Assembly: GCF_900107965.1 (NCBI RefSeq)
Contig: NZ_FNVU01000031.1
Location: forward strand, 33,821 to 97,820
Reading direction: 5' to 3'
Source: Actinacidiphila yanglinensis
GTDB lineage: Bacteria; Actinomycetota; Actinomycetes; Streptomycetales; Streptomycetaceae
Length of the DNA stretch: 64,000 nt
The notes beneath the pieces are model-generated. The model saw nothing but the letters and a program-made list of their open reading frames with translations. It was not told where the DNA came from and did no database searches. Shown here in pieces: positions 1 to 10,406 of the stretch. Positions within the stretch are counted from its first letter, which is position 1; the number at the start of each line of letters is the position of its first letter. A program made the position numbers and the translations under genes.

Positions 1-90
1 GCCGGTGAACTGACTGCCGTTCAAGGTCACGGGATTGGTGCCCGCCGCCGGACCCGTGTTGGGCACGACCGAGGTGAGGACAGGGGCCAC
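1..90 (-). CDS. IPT/TIG-domain protein, N-terminal part only
   Basis: The first 30 codons of a gene that runs off the left edge. A GTG at 90 sits 6 nt behind a GGAG box. The peptide begins directly in an IPT/TIG fold (proline start, then P-N-T-G-P-A-A-G and V-T-L-N-G-S-Q-F) like the repeats of the gene at 342..1085. No signal peptide precedes the domain. IPT/TIG domains are immunoglobulin-like beta sandwiches found in surface and carbohydrate-binding proteins; the function here is unknown. It is probably a tandem neighbour of the 342..1085 gene. Confidence 0.6.
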   Translation of the reverse strand, partial: MAPVLTSVVPNTGPAAGTNPVTLNGSQFTG

Positions 91-287
91 GGTGACTCCA
101 AGAGGTGTGGTCGGCCCGATCGCGCCGGCGGGGCCGTGAGCGGCAGGTCCCAGGCGCTACGGCGTGGTCCCTGCACGGGTGTGTGGCAGGGGGAATTCCG
201 GCCGGGCTGTCTCCCGCGGCGCACGGTCGACGGCAGGCGGGTGCAGGGTCCCCGACCCGGGGATCGGGCCGGGGACCGCGAAAAGCA

Positions 288-330
288 GGGCGCGGTGTCC
301 TGGCGGGGGCCACAGAGGGACACCGCGCCC
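288..330 (-). terminator. Intrinsic terminator after the IPT/TIG gene
   Basis: A perfect 13-bp inverted repeat (288-300 and 318-330) with a 17-nt loop lies 12 nt past the stop of the 342..1085 gene. Read on the minus strand it is followed by a short T run (complement of aaaa at 281-284). It separates the two tandem IPT genes. Confidence 0.75.
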
Positions 331-341
331 TTGATGGACGG

Positions 342-1085
342 TCAGATGCCCGGGCCCGCCACGTAGGTGTAGCCAGCCGCCAGGGTGTCGCTGCCGGCGT
401 CGTTGGTCAGCACGACGTCGACGGCGCCCGCGGTCCCCGCCGGCGTGACGGCCGACACCGAAGTGTCGGACAGCACTCCGAAGATCGCGGGGACACCACC
501 GAAGGTGACCCCCGTGGTGGAGGTCAGGCTGGTGCCGGTGAGGGTCACCGCGGTGCCTCCCGAGGTCGGCCCCGACGTGGGCGTGATCGCGGTCAGCGTC
601 GGGTCGGCCACGTACGTGTACGTCAGGCCGTTGTTGCTCCCGCCCGCGGTGGTGACGGTGACACCGACGGAACCGGCGGTCCCGGCCGGCGCCGTAACGG
701 TGATCTGGCTGTCCGAGACGACCGTCGGCGTCGCACTGTTGGCGCCGAAAGCCACGCTGGAGGCCGTGGCCAGCCCGGTGCCGTTGATGGTGACCGTCTC
801 GCCGCCCGCGGTCGAGCCCGTGTCCGGGCTGAGCGACTGCTTGAAGGGCGCGCCGACGTAGAAGAACGAGACCGGGTTGCTCGTTCCGCCGGCCGTGGTC
901 ACGGTGACACCGACCGCTCCGTTGCCCGCAGGCGAGACGGCGGTGACCTGGGTGGGCGAGACGTTGGTGACGGACGTCGCCGAACGGGTGCCGAAGCGAA
1001 CGGCGGTGGTGCCGCTCAAATTGGTGCCCGTGATGGTGACGAGAGTTCCGCCGCCACTCGGGCCCTGGTTGGGGGTAATTGGCAT
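342..1085 (-). CDS. Three-repeat IPT/TIG-domain protein
   Basis: 247 aa made almost entirely of three IPT/TIG (Ig-like) repeats, about residues 1-77, 78-159 and 160-242. Each has the pattern P-x-x-G-x-x-x-G-G-x-x-V-T-(I/L)-x-G and ends in a Y-V strand. The start ATG at 1085 follows a GAGGAGGAA ribosome site, so the protein really does begin in the first repeat with no visible signal peptide, anchor or catalytic domain. A terminator follows the stop. Such proteins are usually surface or secreted adhesin-like modules; how one without a leader would leave the cell is not visible here. Confidence 0.85.
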   Translation of the reverse strand: MPITPNQGPSGGGTLVTITGTNLSGTTAVRFGTRSATSVTNVSPTQVTAVSPAGNGAVGVTVTTAGGTSNPVSFFYVGAPFKQSLSPDTGSTAGGETVTINGTGLATASSVAFGANSATPTVVSDSQITVTAPAGTAGSVGVTVTTAGGSNNGLTYTYVADPTLTAITPTSGPTSGGTAVTLTGTSLTSTTGVTFGGVPAIFGVLSDTSVSAVTPAGTAGAVDVVLTNDAGSDTLAAGYTYVAGPGI

Positions 1086-2268
1086 GAGCTGTTCCTCCTC
1101 GCTCGGAATGCGGTACTCTTCCGAGCAGTGACAGGGGCGTTCAGATCCACGGACATCCCGAAAAGGTGCACACCGACGTCACAACAACCACTGGCAGGTG
1201 GTTCGTTCGATGGCCTCGTGACGTGCGCGGATTGCGATGCAGTCCCGCATGAACCGTCACGCGCGAGGACATCGGACGTGACTCCCGACGGGGAACAACC
1301 GATCCCAGTCGAGGGGTTTTTCGTATGCTCCGTGGATCACCGCCCAAAGAAGCAGATGCCCGGATTAACCCATCTGAGCGGTCTCGCCATCAAGCGGTTC
1401 GGGGCGACGTCAGCCATACGGCGGAGCGCCCGGGAGCGCACACGGCGCCTTAAGGTTGGTACACGCAGAAATCGGAATACGCATTCCCCGCGCCCCCATT
1501 CCCTTTCGCGCCGCCACCACCGACACGAACGCCTCGCACACCACACCATCCACATTCCATGGTCACAGCCCGTCGGATCCGGGCCGTAGCAGCACCGGCA
1601 GACCTGGGCTCACACACAGGGCGGCTTGCCCACGGTCGAAGCCCGCTGATGGCAACCCCTGACGGCCAACAGCCCGAAGGCGCAACTGAGGCAGAGGTCA
1701 CCTGCAACCGAGGCGATGGCGGCCCCACGCGGTGGTGGTCGTTCCCGTCGCGAGCGGCAGCGGTGCAAGCGGGAGGCCCCGGATCCGGAGGCTGCCATGA
1801 CTGCCAGGGCCTCCCGCTCGAACGGCCCCCGACTAATGCGCCGGTGTACGTGGGGCCGGTGTGACGCATGCAGCGCACCACACACCTTTAACGCCTGAGT
1901 CGCCGAGGAGTCACTCGGACATCGAGCCGGGAGGCACCTGTCGATGGCCACAGGGACACTGTCATGCCGCGTTCCTCACACCCGACCGCACCGCAGACCG
2001 ACGGGTCAGAGCCGCACCCGAGAAAGGCATCGTCTGCACCCCCTCACCCTCTCACCGGGGCTCGCATCCTCGCCGCCCACGACAATGGCGCCGTGCCCGG
2101 ACACCCCGCCGCCCTGCCCCGGCTCCAAGCCGACGACCTGATCACCAACCGCCGAGCCGGCGACGGCGCCCACCGCGGCGTCCGCCTGCCCGGCCGGGTT
2201 TCCCTGAAGTGCCTGGAGGGCGGGATGAGCCGCGATCATCTGGTGCCGCCACCCGGAACTGGTGCGGC
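1086..2268. other. Long intergenic stretch, no supported gene
   Basis: About 1.2 kb between the IPT gene and the sacsin-like gene. Several open frames exist on both strands, but none has a convincing ribosome site or recognisable protein pattern. The part just above 1085 must hold the IPT promoter. I see no repeat, tRNA or clear operator. Confidence 0.4.
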
Positions 2269-5200
2269 TCACTGCTCCGAAGGCCACTCGTACACCGTGG
2301 ATGCCACCCCCGTGTACCGGACGCCCTTGAGCCTGGTCTCCGTCGGGAGCTCGATCTCGAAGCGGTTCACCGGGTCCGGGATGAGGCGAAGGGTCGGGGT
2401 GCCCTTGCCCTTCTCCAGGTGTGAGGCGATCACCAGGATGTAGTTGTCCCCTTCGGACATTGCCCGCCTGAACTCAGCACGGGTGAGGGAGAGTTCGAGG
2501 GGGACCGCACCGCCGTGCGCCTTGATCTCGAAGAAGCGCCCGGTCGAGTCGAGGGCGTCGGCCCCGAAGCCCGAGACTCCGCGCTGATCCTCCAGGTCGA
2601 TGCCCTGGTCCCGCAGGATGCGCCGTAGCGCCCGCAGGGCGAGTCGCTCCTTATCGGGGTCCCGGTAGCCCAGCGGAGCGGACTGCTCTCGCGGCGGACT
2701 ACCGCCGGGCCGGGAGAGGGGAAGGGATGAGGGCCATGGACTCATTCCGCCGGTACGCGTGTAACCCGAGGCGGACGGATCACTCGTGGGCGGCTGTGAG
2801 GGACCGGTGGTGGTGACCGTGAGGGGCGGAGCATCGAAGGCAGCTTCACTGACGAGGCGGCGCGCGGACGACGGCGGGGCCGGCTGCGGCGAGGGCGATG
2901 GTCTGCTTGGCAGGGTAGTAAGTGACGGGGCGGAGGGGAGGCTCTGGGCTGGCACCCTCTTTAGGGGTGGTGGCGGTGCTTGACGTGAGGCCGGAACACT
3001 CGGTGTGGGGTGCGTGGCCGGGGTCTCCTGCTGCCTTCGGCGCAGTTGTTCGTCGAGCCGCCGGCGGTCCTCCTGGTCCTGCTGCCCGGTCGACGTGAAC
3101 GCAGTCTCGACTGCAGTGTCCGCCAGGCGCTCCTCCCAGACGTCGCGCCAACGGTGACCGACTCGGTGCCGTTGCCCGGGGAAGAGGGCGGCGATGGCCG
3201 TGCCCGTGCCCGGCTTGGTCGGCAGTGCCTCAGCGGAGCGGAGGAAGAGGGCGCCCTGCTCACGGGCGATCTGCGCGTCGACGGGCAGCTCAACGGGCTC
3301 GTGCGCTCCGTCCGGTTCAAGACGGATCCTCAGGTGGGGATGGATCCGTACCTCCAGGCCCGCCAGCCAATTCCAGTCGGAGAAGGACTCCGCGAGCTCG
3401 GGCTCGTCCCGTACGAGAAGGTCTTGCAGTGCGACGACAGCGCGGCGGAAGTCCTCGGTCAGGGTGCTGTCGGGCACCGAATCCTGGCCATCGATGACCA
3501 GTGCGCCGGCGACGTCCAGCGGGATGACCTTGAGTAGAGCGAACAGAGACGTGAACTGCTGGACGTCGCCTCCCGGCTTCCAGAGCGGCAACCGCTCGGC
3601 GAGTGCGCGTTCGACGCCAGGATGATCGACGGCATACACCGGCCTGGTCCGCGTCCACCCAGAGGTGGTCCAGAGCGGCAGCGGCCGCAACTTGTTGCGC
3701 ACCGCGAGCGGGGCCGGTCCGCCGACAGAAGCGAGCCGGTCCCGCAGGGAGCGCAGGGCGTTGAGCATCACCTGCTGCTGGGAGGCGGGAAACTCGTCCT
3801 GCCGGGCGATCTCTTTCAGTACGTCGACCAGGTCCTCGGCTTCCGGCTCGCCGATGCCGAGGAGCTGCCACAGCGGTTCGAGGCCAGGCTCGGTGAAGGT
3901 GAAGGGGCGGAAGCCGCGCAGAACAGCGGTGCCGCTGAAGCAGTCGTCCGAGGCTTTCCAGCCCTGGTCGGTCAGGATGAGCTCCTCCCCCATGAAGGCG
4001 TGCCGGATGTTTCGCTCGACCTCGGTCCGCGGGACCTCGGTCGAGCGGTCCGTGAGACGTCGTGCGAGGGCCCGGTAGACGAGCAGCGCTTCCGCTCGCA
4101 GGCCATCTCCGATCTCGTCGCCGTCCCATGTGCGCTTTCGCAGTTCGCGGAGCCGGTCCGCGAGCCGGGGAACGTCGGGGTCGCCGGAAACGCCGAGGAG
4201 GGTGAGGACGTCGGTACGGCTAGCCAAGGCCTGCTGAATGTCTCTGTGCAGGTAGTCGGGGTCGTCGTGACCGTAGAGGGCCACGGCATCCGGCGTGCGC
4301 AGCTGAAGCGCGGTCGGGGGCCGCAGAGCACCGGTGGCGTCCTCCAGCCAGGCGGCGTCCCGCAGCTGCCAGACCCACAGGGCCGACGTCTCGCCGCGAC
4401 GAACCACTTGCGGTCCGCCTGGGCCATCTGCACCCGGCCCTGTTCGGAGCTGGTCAGCGGCCCCGTGAGCGTGCGCAGTAGTGCGGCCGTGCGCCGCCGA
4501 CGCTCGCCCACGTTCTCCTCGGCCACGATATCGGCCACGACGGCGCGCAGGTCGTCGCTGACGAGGTCGTCCAGCGTGTGCGTCGCGGTCTCATTCCACA
4601 TCACCCTCCGGCGGTCCGGGAGGTTCCACATGCAATGGCGTGCCAGACCGATCCGGGAGTCCGCCGCGTATTGCTTGAAGTACGCGGAATCGAAGCGGTC
4701 GCGCGGGAGCGCTGTCAGGCGAGGGATGTCCGCGACGCCGAGAAGCCGGAGGAAGGCCGTTCTGCTCAGACCATTGCCCTGTGCGGCCGACAGGAGCGAT
4801 CGCTCGTAGGAGCGGTGCACCCAGACGAGTCCCGGTGTCTTGCGGGCAGCGACAGCGAACCGGTCGCGGTCGGCGCTCTCCAGCTTCGCCGGAAGGTAGG
4901 CGGCGCGGGGCTCCACTACGCAGGGTTGCTCCTCGCCTTGGTCGTCGAACGTGAAGGCGTTCAGCCGTACAGCCCGCCCGATCTTGGGCCCGAGAGTGTT
5001 CCGGGCCCTCTTGGGCAGGTCGCCGAGGGCGCTTTGGAGGGAGGCGAGGCGGGCGATCTCCTCTGGTTCGTCGGCGTCGGGCAGTCGTCCGCCCGACTCG
5101 CCGAGCCGGGCGACGATCCCGAGGACGGCAGCCGTGTCGTCCCGCCGGATAAGCGATCCGCGACGCCGCAGCCAGTCGAGCACCTTCTTCGCGGCAGGGT

Positions 5201-6866
5201 CTTCAGCCCAGAAGGCGGGATGGAGATCGTGCACGACGCCCAGGCCGTCCAGGGTCCCGGTATCGCTGGCGGGCCCTTCGGCGTACGCGTGCCGACGGTC
5301 GGACGGATTCAGCGAACGCCCGTCGGCGCTGACCAGACACGGCTTTTGCGCCAGCGTGTATTCGTGGCCGGATTCGAGGGCGACCGCAGCAAGCCGGACG
5401 GTTCGTACGACATCGCGTTCCGCGTCGCCAAAGAGGACGAGCGCGTCCGTGACCCGCACCTCGGGGCGCAACTCGGCCGCCCCCGCCGCGCGCCAGTCAG
5501 CAAGGACGCGACGCCAGTGGCCAGCCCGGTCGCGGGCAGTGTGCGGAAAGGTGTAGGGGGCGCCGGACAGACGGGCGACCTCCGCGTCGTCAATCACGCC
5601 GGTCAGGGCGATCTCTTCGACGGCGAACTCAACCAGGGACACCGGGGGGCCGTCGTCGGACGCCGGGAGGACGAGATTCGCAGCGAGCGACTGTCGAGCG
5701 CGGGTCTGGAGCGTCGACCTGATCACGTCCTGCAGGTGGTGCGGTGGCGTGGCTCCGCCCGTCGGCGAGAGGTGCACGAGGTGCCAGGCGGCCGGATCCA
5801 CGTGTCCGAGCACGTCGCGGACGGCGCCCTCCCACAGATCGGCCACCAGCGGCACGAGCTGCTGGTTCAGGCGACTGCTCGCGAATCCCTCGCGGCTGGC
5901 AACGGGGTCGAATTGGGTGTGGACGCGGGCGGCCATGTCGAGCGGTGCGACGGGCAGGCCAGCGTGGACGCTGCCGTGGCCGTGGACTTGCAGGGGTAGC
6001 GCCACCGCAACGGGAACCTCGTCCCCGAGTGCCTTGTGGTGACGCTTCCATTCGGGTCGCGGCGTGACCTGCGCTTCGTACATGCGCCAGACCGCTCCCT
6101 CGCTCGTCGTGGCGTGCCGCACCACCACGCTGGACTCCGTGCCGCCTATCTCCACGCGCGTGCGTGCGGCTTCCTCCCAGGACAGCCGCAGTACGGTGCT
6201 GTGTTCGCCGTCTGTCACCTCGATGTGTTCGAGATGGCGCAAGAAGAGCAGGGAGGAGTCACTCCAGCTCTCGAACCATGCGAAGAGCTCGTCAGCGGGC
6301 AGCTGTCCCGGCTCCAGGGGGATCCGGAAGACCGTCCACCTGGGCCCGGAGATCTCCTCCGGCAGCTCGGGGCGAGTAGCGGGTTCCAGAGTGAGACCGG
6401 CGTACCTCAGGTGGAAGGGACGGCAGTGGACCTCCCAAGTGGCGGCAAGAGCCCTGAGCGTCGAAAGACCGATGCCGAAGCGGCCCGTGCTCTGGGCGTC
6501 GGTGGTCTTGCCGGTAAGCCAGGGCATTCCCAGCAGCAGGATGTCGCCTAGGCGGACAGGGTCACCGTCGTGGGCGACCAGAAGGGCCTCCGGGCTCAAC
6601 CGGAAGCGCAGTCGCCCAGCGCCGGCGTCGTTGGCGTTCTGTACGAACTCAGAGAGCACTTGCAAGGAGTCGGACGAAAGCGATTCGGCACCCTGCTGCG
6701 CGCCCGCCGCCATGCTGCGAAAGACACCCAACCCTCCACGCAGTCCTTCGTCGAGGAGACGAACCGCCTCCGCAGCCTGCTCGACCCCCGAGACCTCCAA
6801 CCCCGGGTCCGCATGCGGATCATCCAGCAACTTCCGCACCGCCGACACGAGCGCCTCGCTGGCCAC
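2269..6866 (-). pseudogene. Sacsin-like GHKL ATPase with C-terminal DUF3883, split by a frameshift
   Basis: Two reading frames together encode one protein of about 1,530 aa. The first (from GTG 6866, behind GGGAG) opens with a GHKL/Hsp90-type ATPase: the N-box E-x3-N-x2-D lies at residues 73-80 and G-R-F-G-I-G-L at 128-134, as in sacsin N-terminal repeats. The second (in frame from about 4407 down to 2269) carries a long Pro/Ser-rich linker. Its last ~130 residues form a DUF3883 (NO VEIN C-terminal) domain with a D-(x)n-F-E-I-K-A motif like the restriction-endonuclease fold. Continuity is lost around 4395-4410, where the frame slips by one base between W-F-V and R-R-G-E. Either a real mutation or a sequencing error could explain this. 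The neighbouring AlbA_2 gene fits a defence locus (inference). Confidence 0.75.
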
Positions 6867-7350
6867 GCTGATCTCCCTCTCTCGCCGACTGAGTCACAGA
6901 ACCGCAAGCGTCGCGGCTGCCGTGGCGCTCACGATCGCCAACCATCGCGATCAAGCCAATGTCCGAGCCTCCGACCGAAGCCCGCGACCTGCACCCTCAC
7001 CTGCCTGCAGGGCTGAGTACCCAGGCAACGAGAGAGGCCAAGCACCCCTCACCGGCGCCCGTCGAACCGGCGGAAACTTCGTGGCCGCCCCGGCCAATTG
7101 TCACAGCCTGCTGCTAAAGGGCATCTCTTCGACGGTGTTACACAAGGTCAGCACGACGTGAAGCAGCCAGAAGAGGGGGATGTACCTGAGACGGAAACGG
7201 CGCACATCGGATCCCTCGCCCCACGACCACAACTGGCAAGAAGTGCCAACCCGCGTAGATAGCCCGTGCACACAAGTGCTTCACGCCTTCGGCCACGGCG
7301 GAGCCGGTTTAGGTCAGCATGTCCCGGTCATCGAAACGCTGGATGAGTAG
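6867..7350. other. Intergenic, no supported gene
   Basis: Upstream region of the sacsin-like gene and downstream of the small membrane protein. It presumably holds the sacsin-like promoter. I saw no convincing ORF or hairpin. Confidence 0.35.
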
Positions 7351-7677
7351 TCACCAGGTGCCAAACCTGCCCGCATGGCGCCCGACGGTGTAGAAGAAGG
7401 GGTCGCCGTGCCGCCGGCGCAGCAGTCGGGTCACGCCGAGGGGGGCGTTGCCAGCAGTCACCTCCCGCAGCCTCCGGTAGTGGACCTGCTGTCCGCGGCT
7501 GCCTCGCCCTAAGGAACGCTCCAGCGGAATCAAGGCGGCGGCGTACACCACAAAGATCCTGCACACCGCGGCCGTCCACCAGCGGCCCACCGCCGCCGAG
7601 ACGGCCACGCTGGCCAGCAGGGCTGTCGGCACGACCAGGACGAACACCGCGAAGGCAAGGCCGGCAAAGCGGTACAC
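7351..7677 (-). CDS. Small two-helix membrane protein, unknown function
   Basis: 108 aa from GTG 7677, chosen because GGAGG stands 5 nt before it; a longer start at 7689 lacks such a site. Residues ~4-31 and ~35-52 form two hydrophobic segments (F-A-V-F-V-L-V-V and V-Y-A-A-A-L-I-P-L), followed by a basic C-terminal tail likely to be cytoplasmic. It lies between the sacsin-like and AlbA_2 genes on the same strand, so it could belong to the same locus. No family is recognised. Confidence 0.5.
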   Translation of the reverse strand: MYRFAGLAFAVFVLVVPTALLASVAVSAAVGRWWTAAVCRIFVVYAAALIPLERSLGRGSRGQQVHYRRLREVTAGNAPLGVTRLLRRRHGDPFFYTVGRHAGRFGTW

Positions 7678-7800
7678 GGCAGCCTCCACAACCGGACCGT
7701 CTGGACATTGTGCGGGGGCACCCCAGTGAACGGACGCCGGGGCCCGACCACAGAGCGACGATCACGACCATCCAAAAGGGTGCGGCCGCTGATGGGACGC

Positions 7801-9078
7801 TCAGTACAAGCGTGCGGACGGCGGCGGGCCGAACCCGTCCGCGATCTCGTGATGCCGCGCAGCAACCGTGTTCGGGCCGCGCCGGACGTAGAACTCAAGC
7901 GGCTTTTGTTGGAAGCGGTACGCGTGGGGCCGGCCGTCGCCTGCGACCTCGATGGCGAGCACCTTCTTGCCGCGGTGGTCGATCACGCGCGGCGTGTAGA
8001 GGGGAGCCGGTTCGATGCTGTCGCGGATTATGTTCCCGACCTGCAGCATCTGCTGGTCGACGGTCTGATCTTCGCGAAGTCCCACAATCTGCAGGTCGTC
8101 GTCTTCGACGCCGATGAGCAGGGTGCCGCCGCCGTGCTGGGAGGCGAAGGCCGCAATGGTTATGAGCATCTTCCTGCGGCTCTCGCCCGCCGACGGAATT
8201 TCTCGCTTCGCCTCCAGGTGCTGGCCTTCGCCCGCAGCCAGGAGGATGTCCACTTCAGCTCCCGGCTGCTCCCAGACAACCGAGTCGTCGCGGACACGGC
8301 CGAAGACGGGGGCGGGGAAGGACCGCAGGTCCAGCCAGTCGCCCTTGCGGCGCAGCATGAGCAGGCAGTCGGAAGCAAGTCCGTCGGGAAGGGGGAAGGT
8401 GTAGGTGCCGGGCCCGGTCACCTGCCGCGTCTGGTGGCCGGCGGGCTCGCTCAGTTCCAGTACCACGTCTGCGAGATCCTCGCCGGTGACGTCGGCTGTC
8501 AGAAGATCCGGCGAGACAGTGATCTTCTGCAGCCATGCATCACGCTGCGGCAGGGCGATCCGCCACAGGTACGAGTAGTGGGTATTGCTGTTGTGCGGGC
8601 TGCCGTAGAAGAAGGCGCTCAAGGCCGCGTCGAACGTCATGTACGAGGGAATGTCGCCGTCGCCGACCAGGATCCCGCCGCCATGCTGGCTGGCTGCGGA
8701 GTCCCTGGTGATGGTCCACTCCGTGCGTGGCCAAGCGGTGATTTCCCGGCCCCATTCCTGACGGCCGTGCAGTCGTCTGGTCGTGGCGGACGAGTGCTGG
8801 GGGCTCGGGCTGCAGACCTCCAGTCCGGCGATCTCCTGCGGCTCGCCGATCAGCAGTGCCGCGGCCACCTTGCCGGGCAGGCGTCGCTCCACGAAGGCCG
8901 CCGTACTGTAACGCCAGGTGCGCCCGTCCCTCATCCCCACGCCGTCGATGCTGATCTCGCCCAGGTGAATCCGCCACTGGCTGCCCTCCGTGACAAGGGC
9001 CATACGGACGTTCACACGCTTTTGCCCGGTGAGCATGTCGGCCAGCTCAGTGATGTCCGTCTGTCCACTGCCTGTCAT
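7801..9078 (-). CDS. AlbA_2 (Schlafen-type) putative nucleic-acid-binding protein
   Basis: 425 aa, ATG 9078 behind GGGAG. The C-terminal third reads as an AlbA_2 domain: H-L-E-A-K-R-E, then I-A-A-F-A-S-Q-H-G-G-G-T-L-L-I-G-V-E-D-D and a late F-Y-V-R-R-G with N-T-V-A-A. That is the usual order of this family, which occurs in Schlafen-like proteins and transcriptional regulators. The N-terminal ~280 residues are not recognised; they contain a second S-Q-H-G-G-G-I-L-V-G segment that echoes the AlbA_2 core. AlbA_2 proteins often sit in phage-defence islands, which matches the sacsin-like gene next door (inference). Confidence 0.75.
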   Translation of the reverse strand: MTGSGQTDITELADMLTGQKRVNVRMALVTEGSQWRIHLGEISIDGVGMRDGRTWRYSTAAFVERRLPGKVAAALLIGEPQEIAGLEVCSPSPQHSSATTRRLHGRQEWGREITAWPRTEWTITRDSAASQHGGGILVGDGDIPSYMTFDAALSAFFYGSPHNSNTHYSYLWRIALPQRDAWLQKITVSPDLLTADVTGEDLADVVLELSEPAGHQTRQVTGPGTYTFPLPDGLASDCLLMLRRKGDWLDLRSFPAPVFGRVRDDSVVWEQPGAEVDILLAAGEGQHLEAKREIPSAGESRRKMLITIAAFASQHGGGTLLIGVEDDDLQIVGLREDQTVDQQMLQVGNIIRDSIEPAPLYTPRVIDHRGKKVLAIEVAGDGRPHAYRFQQKPLEFYVRRGPNTVAARHHEIADGFGPPPSARLY

Positions 9079-10173
9079 GTCCGGCTCTCCCGCTGCTGGA
9101 CGGAGCCGGTCGGGGCCAAACGACGCGGCCTGTGCCAGAGCAGGGTACGGGGCGCCGCCCAGTCACCACACCGTGTTTCGACGACCCGGTCCTCTCGCCG
9201 CCTTCGACGCCGCGACACCCCATACGCGGCACACCGGATCGACGAACGCGACCCCGCCCACACAGGCGGCGACGCCGCAGCCGCGAAGCCGCCCGCCAAT
9301 AGTGCCGCCCGAAAGCGTCTAGTTCACGCCACCCATGACAATTCCGGCCATTTTTCAGATCGCTAACGACGTGGCCTATATTGCTTAACTCTATATGCGC
9401 ATGTACTTTAATGATTTCTCTTTCCCGCAGTTCAACCGGGGCAGCCGCCTCCGGTACCATGACCTGGGGCAGCGAGGGGACGCATTCGCCCCACTTCGGC
9501 GTGCCGGAAAATACGGCCTTCACTTTCGCCGCTGCTGCTTGCGCCATCCGGGTTCCACGTCCAAGCTACCCGCCATGTACGTCGCTACGGGCACCGCACT
9601 GGGTGCATTCGGCTTCCTCCGGCTCCTTGTGTATCTGGCTACCTCGCTGCTGCGCCAGCTTCCGGACCTCTTCTCAGCCTGGCGTGAGGTACGCCGCGCG
9701 GCTCGCGGGGACCGTGAACGAAATGACGAATAGGTCGTGCAGGCAGGGACACGCGTCAGTTGCTCGCAGACACAAGAGACGCTCGGCGAGCCCGAGATCG
9801 CACATCCTCCCCGCGTGCAGTCATGCGGCGGCAACTGATCGACAAGCTCCGACCTGCTCAAGCCACAAGTCCTCCCACAACAAGGCCGCCGGAGCCCGAG
9901 GCACGGCACGCAGCCCGTAATAGCACGGAAAAAATATACCGTCAGGTAAAACGCGCTTTCTCAGCATCATGGAATTCACACCGCCACGCCCTGTCCGCCG
10001 ACGAAAGGACTCGTCCGGCTGGCACCTGTTCCCACAACGCCGCGCACGTCGCCTACGGAAGACCGCCAGCGAACCCACGATGAGCCCGTGGACGCAAGGT
10101 GCACAGCCACGGACACGCCGATGGGTGCCGACCAGTCCGGCCGACACCCACCAACGCCATCCGCAGCACTCAG
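9079..10173. other. Intergenic stretch, possibly one small membrane ORF
   Basis: About 1.1 kb with lower GC around 9340-9420 and 9900-9960, suggesting promoters. A 53-codon plus-strand frame from ATG 9575 to 9733 would give a hydrophobic N-terminus and a charged tail. It lacks a ribosome site, so I do not call it. No other gene is supported. Confidence 0.35.
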
Positions 10174-10341
10174 CTAGGCCGCGGCATAGCTGAGCCGCAG
10201 GAGGTCGCCGGCGCGCTCCAGGTCCTTCTCGGTACGCAGCCGGACCTCCAGGTCACCGGTTCCGTGATGGCCCAGGCCGGTGACGTCCCGGGTGAACCCG
10301 GGGATCAGGTCGATCTTCTCGGGGATGGCGCTGCGGATGCA
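10174..10341 (-). pseudogene. C-terminal fragment of a DUF5655-type protein
   Basis: The last ~50 codons before TAG at 10174 read F-T-R-D-V-T-G-L-G-H-H-G-T-G-D-L-E-V, then an R-T-E-K-D-L-E-R-A stretch and a C-terminal S-Y-A-A-A. This matches the end of DUF5655 domains. Upstream the frame decays into unrelated sequence with no start or ribosome site, so only the 3' end survives. It lies directly downstream of the XRE regulator on the same strand. Confidence 0.5.
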
Positions 10342-10406
10342 CCCGCGGCGCAGGCCGTGCCTACTTCCGTGGGCCACTGTCGACTATCTCCGGTAACAGA
10401 GCCGCG

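Noticed and set aside
105..1589. Long plus-strand frame of ~490 codons
   Set aside because: Antisense to the IPT gene; Arg/Gly-rich shadow typical of high-GC DNA, no family pattern.
4380..4420. Programmed ribosomal frameshift in the sacsin-like gene
   Set aside because: No slippery heptamer or stimulatory structure seen; mutation or sequencing error is simpler.
7708..9366. 552-codon plus-strand frame
   Set aside because: Lies opposite the AlbA_2 gene, which has the real motifs and ribosome site.
9395..9733. 112-codon plus-strand ORF
   Set aside because: No ribosome site; only the last 53 codons look like a protein, and these also lack a site.
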